NCBI RefSeq assembly: GCF_030936135.1 | Contig: NW_026777121.1 | Coordinates: forward strand, 372,001-436,000 | DNA length: 64,000 nt | From: Gavia stellata | Taxonomy: Eukaryota > Chordata > Aves > Gaviiformes > Gaviidae | Reading direction: 5' to 3' | Shown here: positions 11,079 to 22,529 of the stretch, piece by piece | Numbering within the stretch: position 1 is the first letter of the stretch | How the letters are laid out: every line of letters starts with the position of its first letter | Position numbers and translations under genes: made by a program | The notes under the pieces: model-generated | Seen by the model: only the letters and a program-made list of their open reading frames with translations | The model's database searches: none | What the model was told of the DNA's origin: nothing

Positions 11079-13330
11079 CTGTTTAAAAAGAAAAAAACAG
11101 TAATTTTTTTTTAATTGATGGGTTGTTAAGAAGTGTATTTTGCTTTATCAAACACAATATTGGGCTTACAGGAAAGGTGGACAGCAGTGAACTTTTCGCA
11201 GCAAAGTTCTGTATCAGTACAGGTTCATACCTCATATTCATCACAAGGGAATCTGAATATTTATGGGAACCCAAAGGCAGGCTTCAATGTTTCACTCTCA
11301 GAGGCTAGGTTGATGGTTTTGTTTGGAAAATTTAGCAATTTTTTTTAATTTGAAAAGCTGAGTGACAGTTGTATGACCCGCTTCAGTCCAGTCTGGACCT
11401 TTTCAAATACATATGAAAAATGTCTACCTCCACTTGAGTTGAGAACGTTTCGGTTAAGAAAACCAAAGACAAACGCTCAAGCACACAGGTATGCACCCAG
11501 AAATCTACATTTCTTCTGAAAAACTCCTTACGTCCACTGAAGTTTGGGCACAGGTAGTGTAAGTGCAAGGGGAAGGAAAAATGTAACTTGAAAGGATGGC
11601 TTTGAGAGGACGAGTAACTTCCACTACTGTAAGCTTTCCATCAATGACATACGAGACGTTACATCAAGAGCAGCATTGGACAACTGTTCTCCTCTGCTCG
11701 TCAAGAATTCTTGTCCTCATTGAAAGCACAACCACTACATTTATTTCATATTAACTAGCACGTTTGCATTAAAGCTGCCTACATAAAAGCAAGGTGGAGC
11801 AAAAGTAGTATCAGAAAGACGATGCCTGAAAATCAGCTAAATGTTGCATTCAGCTCAATGGAAAGCTGTGTACACCTTGAATAATAAAAATCACGAATGA
11901 CACTGTTAAACTGTGCAACACACAAACTGCAATCAAAACCACCACCAATATGAATTTTGTTCCTAGACAGAAACACAATCTACTATCTTTGGAAACAATT
12001 CTATACCCTGCCGTGCTACTCGGGTTACTGAAACTAAACCTGGGGATACTTGTTATCCTAACAATAGGAAGGACATTACCTGGGAAGACACAGGAAAAAA
12101 AAGACAAAGAAGTTTTATGTCTAATGAAGTTTAGCCAAATAACTGTTTCCAAAGAACGTTGTTTATTCAATTAGGTAGAATAATTCAGAGTATTTTATTT
12201 GCTTGCTCTTTAGACTTGCCCCAAAGGGCTGGATCATATTCTGCTCCTCAGTGAGCCAAGATAAAATAATACATTCCGCCATGGAGTTGGAGACAGATAT
12301 TTCCATATTGTGGATTTAGCTTGTGTGTTTTACTTAGGGTCTGTGACCAAGAGAAGGCTCTAAATAAATTAATTTATATGCGTTATTTATGGATAGCTCA
12401 CTAACATCTTTGTACTGGACTCCGTTCGCAAACCTCAAACTTATTAAAAGGTGAGTTAAAGCACATGAAATGTGTACAAGCCCTCGGTGTAAAAGCATGT
12501 ACAGAGTGCTCAAGCCACTCTTCTGTATATTTTGTGCGAAGGGGCAGGGCACTAATTCCTCGGTGACAGAGCAAAACTGAACTAACTGCATCCTTCTAAC
12601 CAGCACAGGCACTGGGCGCCGGGCAGCCCATGGGTGGCAGCTTCTCACGGCGCACAACACCTCTGCTCCGCTCCCCGAGGCATTGGCTCCGCCATCCAAG
12701 GACACAGATTTTAAAAAGCCGGCTGTTAACAAAAGCGTCCAGCTAATGTGTTTAGCCAACGTAATTGGATTAAATTACGATTACAGCTATTCCAGACAGA
12801 GAAATACATTTCACACTTTTTTTAAAGTAAGTGTTTTTCCACCCTGAACACTGTAAGAGCAAAGGCTCCTGTGAACTTCAAATAATCACGTTTGGTAGTG
12901 AGAGAAGACAAACAGCACCTTTCAGCTGTGCGCAGCAGCCCAAGCCTGTCCGAGTGTGTCGGGCTGTTACAAACAACCTGCTCTCGCCGGTCTCACCAGC
13001 GCGCCGTAGCTACGGGCAGTACCGGACTACTGAGCGGCTTCTGCAAAAATACCCAACGGCAGAGACAGCACTACAGGATAGTTATTGTGTAGGGCACAAA
13101 GCATATGGCAAACCTGAGAGAGAGATACAGAGCAAAATATTTTAGAAGAGTTTAAAAGAGCTTGGTGAAGTTACCGAGAGGCGATTTTAGCAAACCCCAG
13201 GGGATGTTTAATTTCTGGCCAGATGCTACACGTCACTCAGCAAGTGCCTTCTTCCCCTTCCTGTTTTACAAACTTCATAACAAGATGCAGGATTGAAGTG
13301 GCATATTCTCTCAATTTCTTCTTCCCCGAC
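11079..13330. other. No gene recognised
   Basis: AT-rich sequence upstream of E2F3 exon 2 (intron-like), including a moderately GC-rich patch at 12590-12710. No exon with supported splice sites and recognisable protein was seen. Confidence 0.5.
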
Positions 13331-13924
13331 TGTGCTGGTTTTGGCTGGGGTAGCGTTAGTTTTCTTCATAGTAGCTAGTATGGGGCTGTGTTTTGGATTT
13401 GTGCTGGAAACAGTGTTGATAAAGCAGGGATGTTTTCATTACTGCTGAGCAGTGCTTACACAGAGTCAAGGCCTTTTCTGCTTCTCACACCGCCTCACCA
13501 GCGAGTAGGCTGGGGGTGCACAAAAAGTTGGGAGGGGACACAGCTGGGACAGCTGACCCCAACTGACCAAAGGGATATGCCATACCATATGACGTCATGC
13601 TCAGCATATAAAGCTGGGGGAAGAAGAAGGAAGGGGGGGACATGCGGGGTGATGGCGTTTGTCTTCCCAAGTAACCGTTACGCGTGATGGAGCCCTGCTT
13701 TCCTGGAGATGGCTGAACACCTGCCTGCCGGTGGGAAGTAGTGAGCGAATTCCTTGTTTTGCTTTGCTTGCCTGCGCAGCTTTTGCTTCACCTATTGAAC
13801 TGTCTTTATCTCAAGCCGCGAGTTTTCTCACTTTACCCTTCCGATTCTCTCCCCCATCCCACCTGGGGGGAGTGAGCGAGTGGCTGGGTGGTGCTTAGTT
13901 GCCAGCTGGGGCTAAAGCACGACA
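13331..13924 (+). mobile_element. ERVL-type solo LTR
   Basis: It starts TGTGCTGGTTTTGGCTGGGG and ends CTAAAGCACGACA, the hallmark ends of avian ERVL LTRs. The middle has the TATA-like GCATATAAAGCTGG. Flanking bases do not form a clear target duplication, so it is old or altered. A 132-bp part of the same LTR type (13662-13794) reappears inside the provirus pol at 30928-31059. Confidence 0.85.
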
Positions 13925-14151
13925 TCCATGGCTTTGGTAAATCCTGTATCAGCCTCATCTCCTCAGTCTACCTTCTAGAGCTGTATGGTGGAGCCTTGCT
14001 CCCATGCTGGAGTGCGGGGCAGTCACGGGAGGAAAGAAGGAACCAGCCCCGTGCGTTGCATTTGCTGAGCAGGGCTAGGTCCCTGGAGGATAGAGAGCAT
14101 TGGATTGAAGAATGACAGTCTCAAAGCTCATGATAGGTGCGGGGGCTTCCC

Positions 14152-15417
14152 GCTGCCATTCTCTGGAACAGCTTTTCTCCCAGCTGGTGATTCTAACGAG
14201 CCAGAAGTAGTCTGCCTTGTTGTCTTTGCAGACGAGAGGACCACCGCTGTCACCCTGCAGCGGAGGAGAGAGGACAAAGGTGTTGTTGTTGGGTGGCCTC
14301 TGTCAGCACTACGGCTGGCTCCTTCTCTCCCACAGCACCGGCCAGAGCTGTACTCTGCGGCACAGAAAAGCCCCGCTTAGGTGCCAGGGCGTACAGAAGC
14401 TTGTGTGGGAGGGGGTCATGGGCCTGTAAGGTAGGGTTCTCTCTCATCTCTGCAGAGTGACCCTGCACGTGTGGAACGCAGATGTTCCAGGCTTGGGCTG
14501 TGGACCTGTGGGCTGCCAAGAGCACTGGATGGGCTTTGTGGGCAGAGTCGCAGGCCTCTGGGGCAAGGGGGGCACTGGGCAAGGAGCTGCAGGTGGGGAA
14601 GGGGAGGTCAGCCCCAGCAGCGGTGGGAGGGTGACTTGCCAGGCAAAGCACGCGCTGGGGTCTGCGTGGGACGGTTGTGAGAGGGCTGCCCGTGCTGCTG
14701 GGGCTTGACTCGTAGCACGCTCCTACCTGGCAGGTGTCGATGCCACCCTGCGCATAGCCAGCACACAGGTTGTGGGTGTGGATGGCCCCTCTGTACCACC
14801 CGCTGCTGTTACAGAGGTTGACATCAATGAGGCGGACCTTGGCCTCCTGCAGGACATCAGTTGATCCTCCAGCTGCGAGCACAGAAAGGAATTAACACCA
14901 GGCAGCTCGTTGCCATTTCTCCTCCCCTGTCTGGGTGAAGCCCTTCCCTAGGGCTTGGCTTTGCACCTTGAAGGCACTGTACCGGTGGTCCCCTTGTGCC
15001 TCCCTTTGGGGAATGGCTCAGGCCCATCTCTCTAGAGGCATGCGTCCCCGCAGCCTGACTCTGGCTTTCGCCTCTGCTCTCAGGAAGGCCAACCCGTCTC
15101 CCCTGCGTGCCAAACTTGCGCTCAGGACACGAGTACTTTTTGGGAACTCACATCTTGCAGTCGTGGAACCCCAGCCGCTGGCGTAGCAGGTTGTCAGCTC
15201 CGACACTCTCAGCGAGGCGTCGGGCACACAGGCAAGCTGGATGGAGTAGCTGCACTGCACAGGCTGGTCCAGTTCCAGCAGGGCGATGTCGTTCCTCTGC
15301 GTGATGTTACTGTAGTGCTTGTGAACCAGTAGCCGCTTGATATTGCGCACTTGGGCCTCAGGGCCCAGCTGAGGCAACCGGGTGGCCCCGATCACCACGC
15401 GCCACATGGTGATGTGC
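14152..15417 (-). pseudogene. Acrosin-like exons 3, 4 and truncated 5 (copy P3)
   Basis: Exon 3 (15152-15417) encodes HITMWRVVIGATRLPQLGPE through NDIALLELDQPVQ, with the catalytic Asp, to YASGWGSTTAR and a GTGAGT donor. Exon 4 (14727-14872) encodes [17 protein letters not shown] through [16 protein letters not shown] and a GTAGGA donor. Exon 5 starts at 14254 with an intact [13 protein letters not shown], then reads ITSWEKSC and diverges at about 14152: the rest of the domain, the proline-rich tail and the polyA signal are missing. Exons 1-2 are not adjacent; satellite DNA begins about 100 bp upstream of exon 3. It is a fragment without signal peptide or C-terminus. Confidence 0.85.
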
Positions 15418-15534
15418 CTGGAAGGCAGAGGGAGAGAGGGGTGAGAGGGAGCGGAGCCATGTGCTGCAGCAGCCCTGCAGTTGCCTGTCTTCTGCTTCAT
15501 AATGGAAAGGGGAAAGCAGCGCTACGGAGGGCGT

Positions 15535-16515
15535 GACTGCCATAAAGGGCTCCTATAAAAAAAATGGTGAACCACTGCAAACAAGCCCAAGGGTGAAGCG
15601 CTCCGAAAGCCCCCCAGCGTGGAGCGCTCCCAAAATAATACCAAACACTGCAGGGATCCCCCACACACAAAAAAAAGAATGGTACAGGATTCCCCCAAAA
15701 AGGTAATGGTGACAAGCTCCCAAAAGCCACAATGGTGAGGCACTCCTGCGGGGCTGCACTCCAGAAATCCTAGGTATTGTAATGTTCCAAAAAACAGCAA
15801 AACCATAAAGAGCTCCCAAAAAGCAAGATCGTGAAGCCCTCCAGCAAGCCCCAGGGTGCTAAGTTCCAAAAAAGTACCAGGCTGCAGAGCTCCAAACAAG
15901 GTCCAGGATTCCCGACTCCCGAAAATACCAAACGCACATTGCAGAATCTCCCCCCAGAAAAACCCCAAATGGTGCAGGGACGCCTTCCAAAACACCACCA
16001 AACGGTGCAGGACTCCCCCCAAAAAACACCCAACAGTGAAGGACTCCCGCAAAAAAACACCCAAAGGTGCAGGACTCCCCCCCAAAAATTAACGGTGAAC
16101 GGCTCCCAAAAATCCAAATGGTGCTGCACTCCCCCGGAGCAGTGACATGAAGGCCTCAAAAAATCCCGCGTTTTGTAATATTCCAAAACATAGCAAAACC
16201 ATGAAGGCCTCCAAAACACACAATGGTGAAGCCCTCCAAACAAGCCCCAGGGTGCAGAGCTCAAAAAAAGTGCCGGGTTGGAGACTCCCAAACACCCCAA
16301 ATGATGCAGAACTCCCTGAAAAACATGCAAATGGTGCAGGAGTCCCCCCCAAAAAAAACCCTACATGGTGCAAGACTTACCAGGAAAACAAAAAATAAAC
16401 AGTTTGCCCTCCTCTGGGGTGGAACAGTGAAGCACTCCAAGAATTCCCCGTTTTGTAATATTCCCCAAAATAGCAAAGCCATAAAGGGCTCCAAAAAACA
16501 AAATGGTGAACCACT
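15535..16515. repeat. Degenerate A/C-rich satellite, block 1 (Y left)
   Basis: Diverged units built around GGTGAAGCACTCCAAAAAA, CCCAGGGTGCAGAGCTCC and TTTTGTAATATTCCAAAA. A longer period of roughly 270-400 bp is suggested by recurrence of the TTTTGTAATATTCC motif. The minus strand has few stop codons, giving long Phe/Leu/Gly/Trp-rich frames that merely translate the repeat. Confidence 0.9.
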
Positions 16516-17754
16516 GAAAACATGCCTGTCACGTTACAAGGACTGAGCAATTTGGCAGAAAATAAACCCCCGTGCGTTCCAGCTTGTCCTCAGATATCAG
16601 AGGGGCTGGGGGCGGCTAGGCTTAGATTCTGGGTGGTGCCCATTTCCTGTATTACAAGTCCGATCGTGTTCTGTATAAACATATACACACACACACAGAG
16701 TCATGTATAGATAGATAGATATAATCTTAACGATTACGGATGCACTTGTAACTCCATACACTTTCAGTCTAGCCACGTTGCATGAACTAGCACGGCCACC
16801 CTTAAGGAATTTAACTGCGTTCAATGAGAACTCTTACTGCCCACAAAGGTGGTACAAATAGTTTGAATATGAGTAATACAGCCTGGCTACAAGCGCGCTA
16901 GATCACAAAACACGTGGTATAGCCAAGTGTTAGTATGCGAAAGATAGCCACCTACAAGCGCATTAAATCACAAAACAACTCTACAGAGGTTGCCAAATCT
17001 CCCGGGGGGGGACACACTTGGTATAGCCAAGTGTCCAAATCTTACTCAGAGGCATCCCTCTGGGGGGGAAGAGAGGTTCAGCCCGTCGACTGATCCCAGA
17101 TGTCAGAGCAGGTCTGCGATGGTATCTTCCCTAACATCCCTCCTCTCTTAAGCTTTTATACTATTCTTACTTTACAGGTGGAGCTTGAGTGACTCTAGTC
17201 ATATTTGTCTTTGTTGTAATTGGTGTAAAAGTTTCTCGCTTTGCTTTTAAAGGTAGAGACCAAGAAAAATTCAGAGCGCAGGCTCAGTGAGGGGTGGTCG
17301 CACCTTGGAGGTGGGTAGCTTTGGGATGGAGGTGCGTTTTTTAGTATTATAATGAGATTATAATGAGTATTTTGTCAAAAGGTGAGAGACTGTCGGCCCA
17401 TTCCCAGGCACTCCGCTACACACCATTACACGCACTAAATAGGTTATTGTATCTTTGTACAATAGCATTGTCTTTGACCAGGTACCTATCCTAGTTATCA
17501 GGGTGAGTCTCCATCGCATTGTTCCATAGCACCTTCCAGTTCCTGTCTTATCACAGAGCCTGGCCGCGGTGTCTCTACTCTGCTCCACCCTCTGTACAGT
17601 TTCTCTTAGAGTCAGCACACCAAGCTCCCCTGGCATTGCCAACACCTAAGGTTGCCTAGGGAACTTCTGCGGGATGGAACTCTTGCATGACCACCCCGAA
17701 AGTTTCTTCAGTGCTGTACCTTTCCTAAAAATGCAAATATACATTTAATTTCCA
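16516..17754. repeat. Composite non-satellite segment inside the satellite
   Basis: Interrupts the satellite. 16560-17030 is the reverse complement of the X segment at about 4720-5160, including a CA/TA microsatellite near 16680. 17040-17160 resembles 3565-3680 in direct orientation. 17704-17780 resembles 2724-2795. Two copies of an ACTTGGTATAGCCAAGTGT palindrome-like motif lie near 16912 and 17018. Probably retroviral leader or LTR debris; no protein is readable. Confidence 0.6.
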
Positions 17755-19680
17755 AGTCACCTCCAGCAATAATTCCACAATGCCCAAGGGTGAAGAGCTC
17801 CGAAAACCCACCAGGGTGGAGTGCTCCTAAAACAATACCAAACACTGCAGGAGTCCCACCAAAAAAAAGATGCAGGAATCCCCCAAAAAGGTAACGGTGA
17901 CCAGCTCCCAAAACCCAAAATGGTGAGGCACTCCTGCGGGGCAGCAGGCTGAGGCACTCCAGAAACCCCGGCTTTTGTAATGTTCCAAAAACCAGCAAAG
18001 CCCTAAAGGGCTCCAGAAAACAAAACAGTGAACCCTTCAAACAAGCCCCATGGTGCAGAGTCCCAAAAAAGTACCGGGCTGGAGAGCTTCAAAACAGACC
18101 CAGGGTGCAGGACTCCACAAAATACACCAAACAGTTCAGAAACTGCCCCCAAAGGGTGCAGGAGTCCCCCAGAAAAACACCAAACGCTGCAGGACTCCCC
18201 CAGAAAGATAAGTGAATGATTCCCAAAAAACAAATCGTCAGGCACTCCTGCCGGGTGGCGCGGTGAGGCACTCCAAACATCCCGGGTTTTGTAATATTCC
18301 AAAACGTAGCAAAACCATAGAAGGCTCCAAAACCCAAAATGGTAAAGTCCTCCAAACAAGCCTCAGGGGGCAGAGCTCCAAAAAGGACCGGCTTGGAGAG
18401 CTCCAAAAAAGCCCCAGGCTGCAGGACTCCCAAAAAACCCACCAAACTGTGCAGAATTTCCCCCAAAATAACCTTAAAATGGTACACTACTCCCTCCAAA
18501 AAAACACCAAACGCTGCAAGACTCCTCCAGAAAATACTAACTGGGAATGGCTCTGAAAAACCAAATGGTGAGGCACTCCTCCAGGGCGGCGTTGTGAAGG
18601 CCTTCAGAAATCTTGGGTTCTGCAATATTCCAAAAAATACCAAAACCGCAAAAGGCCGCCGAAAAACAAAACTGTGAAGCACTCCAAACAAGCCCCAGGG
18701 TGCAGAGCCCCCAGACACACAGAGGGTGCAGGACTCCCCAAAAGAATACCAAATGGTGAACAGCTCCCAAAACACCAAATGGGGATGCACTCCTCCGGGG
18801 CAGCGCAGGGAGGTGAAGCACTCCAAAAAATCCCGGGTTTGGTAAAATTTCAAAAAATAGCAAAACTGTGAAGGGCTCCCTCCCAAAACAAATAAAATGG
18901 TGAAGCCCTTGAAAAAAGCCCCAGTGTGCAGGGCTCCCCCCTAAAAAAAACCCAAATTGTGAAGGACTCCCAAAAGCCCCAAACTGTGAAGGACGCCCAA
19001 AAAAACAAATGGTGATGCAGTCCTCCAGGACGGCGCGGTGAAGCACTCCAAAAAATGCCAGGTCTCCTACTATTCCATAGAATAGCAAAACTGTAAAGGG
19101 TTCCCAAAATACAAAATGGTGAAGCCCTCCAAACAAGCCACAGGGTGCAGAGCTCCAAAAAAACACCAGGTTGGACTGCTCCCAAAAAGCCCCAGGGTGG
19201 AGAGCTCCAAACACCACTACGAGGGAGGACTCTGAAAAAGCCCAGGATGGAGCACTCTTAAAAAGCACCGGGGTTAAGCGCTCCAAAATATCCAACTGGT
19301 GAAGCAAACCAAAAAAGCCCCGCAAAGAGGGCTCCCAAAAAGCCAAACAGTGACAGACTCCCAGAAAAACCAAATGGTGAAGCACTCCTCTGGGGTGGCG
19401 CAGTGATGCACTCCAGAAATGCCGGGTCCTGTAGCATTCCAGAAAATAGTGAAACCATGAAGGGCTTCCAAAAAAACGAAATGGTGAAGCATTCCAAAAA
19501 AGCCCCGGGGTGCAGAGCTCCAAAACACCCAAGTGATGGAGCGCTCCCAAAAAGCCCCATGGTGAAGCGCTCCCAAAAAGCCCCCGACAGAAAGCTCCAA
19601 AAGCGCCACACAGTGCAGGACTGCGAGAAAAGCCCCACGGTGCAGTAAAGCACTCCTCCAGAGCCATATGGTGATGTGCT
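17755..19680. repeat. Degenerate A/C-rich satellite, block 2 (Y left)
   Basis: Same unit types as block 1. One minus-strand frame here stays open for 376 codons (18537-19667), but its amino acids are the repeated translation of the satellite unit, and overlapping frames are equally open. Confidence 0.9.
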
Positions 19681-20455
19681 CCTCACATGCTTCAAAACTA
19701 GCGTGGGCAATCCTAGATTGGGGGCAATCCTAGAAAACAGCAGTGGAATAGGTATTTTTATTCCCTTTCGGAAATTCCCAGCCAACAACTCTACAATGCT
19801 CCTGCCAATCTCCTAAAGACAGTCATTCCTAGCAAGTCCTGTCAAAGTCCTTGAATGCATCCCAATTCTTCATCTCCTAGGGGTTCCTGGGAAATTCCTC
19901 ATTTCTCCCTCCTTTTGCTGTGCCAGAGAGCCACGCTACACATTTCCACAACGGAAAGGCTGCCTGCACAGAGCCAGACTGCACCTGAGGGGGACACAAA
20001 TGCCACACCTCTTCCCAGACCCCTGCTATTTATTGCACAGGGATTAGTCCATTCTGTGGCCAACTGCTCTTCATGCTTCCTAGAGAGCTTTCACCCTTCA
20101 CAGGTGGCACCTCCACAGGGGCACAACCCACTTCTCTGCCTTTGAGGAAACCCGCAACCCACAGGCGGCCCTTTCTCGCTGAGATACAAGGTGGCCCCCA
20201 AAACATTCCCCTCAGCCCCTTCAAATGACCACCTGCAGAGCTCCCAGTTCACCTGGGAGCCACCTCTCTGCTCCTCTGGTCACTCTCACCTCGCCCTCGC
20301 TGTTCACCTGCTACCCAAGCAGCACAAAGTCCACGTCCGTGGCAATGCAGAAGGCTCAGCCGAGCTCCCCAGGCTGAAGCTAGAAGACATTCAGACAGCA
20401 GAGCCTCGGCGGATGGACAAAAGGGTTGGGACTATGTCCCTGCTTGCCATCTATA
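19681..20455. other. Unassigned single-copy-like sequence within Y
   Basis: No recognised gene or element. It separates the satellite from the minisatellite and is repeated at about 41267-42041 as part of unit Y. Confidence 0.5.
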
Positions 20456-22070
20456 GCTTGACTAGAACTTGACAGTATGTTACCTGCCTACACTCAGAAG
20501 AGTCTGGCTGAGGGGTTTGCATCCGTGAACGGGGCATAAACAAGACAGTATGTATTTTACACGGAAACAAAAGAGCCTCACCTTGCTTAGCTGAAGCTTG
20601 CTTCATTTCCTTTACATTGTCTGTACATTGCATATATTCTACATACGGAACAAGTCCTGCATTGCCCAAGCGAGGCAACTTCTGCCTGCATGTAAAATAC
20701 ACACAGCTAGGACACCATCTAGGTACCTTCATACGCATAGAATATACACAGAAAACATGCAGCAAGTATAAACAGAATATAGATGGAGAGACACAGAGAG
20801 ATGCATCCAAATACATGTCTTTCGTCAACACAGAGAAACACCCCCACCCCCCCCGCACGGTCTATACAGAACATCCACAGACATGATACACTATCTGCAG
20901 GAAGAGAAGCCTCAGCTGACCTCATCTCACTGAGGCTTTTTTCCTCTCTCTATTCAGAAGACAGAGTATCTACACATAAAAATAGTATACAGACACAGGA
21001 AGCACAACCATGTAGATGCACTCTCTGCACAGAACACACACATAGAACGTGCAGAATAGACGTACAGTGTGTCAGCTGCATACGGACTGCACAAAGCAGA
21101 CAGACAGGTGAGGGGAAGTTACGCTTTATGTCCAGCATGAATGTTGATGTCTTTATGTGGAGTCAATACTGTCTCTACATGGAACGCAGCCATTTTCAAG
21201 GCCAACGGAGGAAGGGCATTTCTCTCTGTGTGTGGAGCGTATGCTGTCCTGACTTGGAACACATGCACATGGATACACATACTTTACGCATACACGGAAT
21301 ATACGCACACAAGGTGATGAGAGGCTTTTCTGTCTGCACAGAGACTATATGGGCTAAATGTAATACACGTACATAGAAAAGCAGTGCCTCGCCTACCTCG
21401 ACATCGAATACCAACCATCTGCGTACACGCAACATACCTGCAACAAGGGGAAGCTTTTCTGTTGCTATACAGACTACATACTGTCTTCCTCACCACTGCG
21501 CATGGACAGGCAAAGCCAGGCTTGCTTTCTCAGCATGTATCAGGCTATACTCTGCCTATCAGAAAAGAGACAGGGAGGCTTTTCTCTCCAGATACAGACT
21601 GTATTTTGTCTGTAGATAGACTGTATGCAGGCAAAGCATGTCTAGTCATAGACTAGATACTGCCAAGGCAGGGCTTTTTGGTCTGCTTATACAGTGTACG
21701 CCGGCCGTATAGAGGACAGAAACCAACAGAAGGGTGAGGTGGGGCGATAGCTTTCTCTCACCGTACAGACTGTAAAAATGGCTGTACGGAGAATACACAT
21801 GGAGAGCACCGCACTCCACTGCCCTGTCAGGACACAGACCGTATGCCGGTTACGGAGCAGAGACGGGCCAGGTGAGGCAGGGCTTGCCCACCCACCCGCA
21901 CAGGAAATCTGGGGAGGCTGGGGGTGGAGGGGGAGCGTCTCTGTACATCAGGCACGCTCTGCCTACAGAAGCACACAAACAGGGGAGGTGAGGCTTTTCT
22001 CTTTGCAGAGCAAACACTCGGTGCACACCGGTAGTAAGTACGGGGCTCTCTGCCTGTATGGGGAATAGAG
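20456..22070. repeat. Degenerate minisatellite (Y left)
   Basis: Loose tandem units of roughly 60-100 bp. Recurring pieces are GAGGCTTTTCTCTCT, ACAGACTGTATNCTGTCT, GTACATAGAACACACAC and CAGGTGAGG. Unit divergence is high. The right copy (42042-43530) lacks about 109 bp corresponding to 21846-21954 here. Confidence 0.8.
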
Positions 22071-22529
22071 GCTGTTTATGGAGTAGAGACGCCTCTGTAC
22101 TTAGAACATGCACTGCTCATCTGCACAACAGACCCAGAGAGGCAGGGGAAGGGGGGGGGCTCCTGCCCCTACACAGGTGATGCCCTCTTTGTAGAGCACA
22201 GGCAGAAGGGTGAGGCAAGGCAAGGCTGCAAGAGGGCTGTCAGTTATCAGAGCCCTCCTCTTGCAGCTACGGAGAGGCATCCTTCTGCCAACCTGACCTG
22301 AAGTCTCAAGTGGCTGCAGCTCACTGGGTGCTCAGGGCCATGCTGCTCCAGGGAGGCTGATGAAGCTCATCAGGCCCTCATCCCCACAACATCCAGGGGG
22401 AAGAGCCCCTCACCCTGGCAGGGCTGTCCTCAGGAAGGCTCAAGTAGGAGCAAACACATCCTGCTGCTTAGCACCATCGGGCTGGTGGCACAGTCAGGAC
22501 TTCGGCTCCTATGACCACAGGACCCTTCT

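Noticed and set aside
12334..12759. 141-codon minus-strand frame near a GC-rich patch
   Set aside because: No recognisable protein, no splice sites matching the frame, intron-like surroundings.
16912..17036. Palindrome-like ACTTGGTATAGCCAAGTGT copies as a possible operator or terminator
   Set aside because: A small dyad in decayed ERV-like DNA; no function can be tied to it from sequence.
18537..19667. 376-codon minus-strand frame (and its partner at 40123-41253)
   Set aside because: It is a translated satellite: internal repetition, several overlapping open frames, no domain, no start context and no splice logic.
20456..22070. Regularly recurring motifs considered as a CRISPR array
   Set aside because: Units are diverged tandem repeats without constant repeats and unique spacers, in a vertebrate genome.
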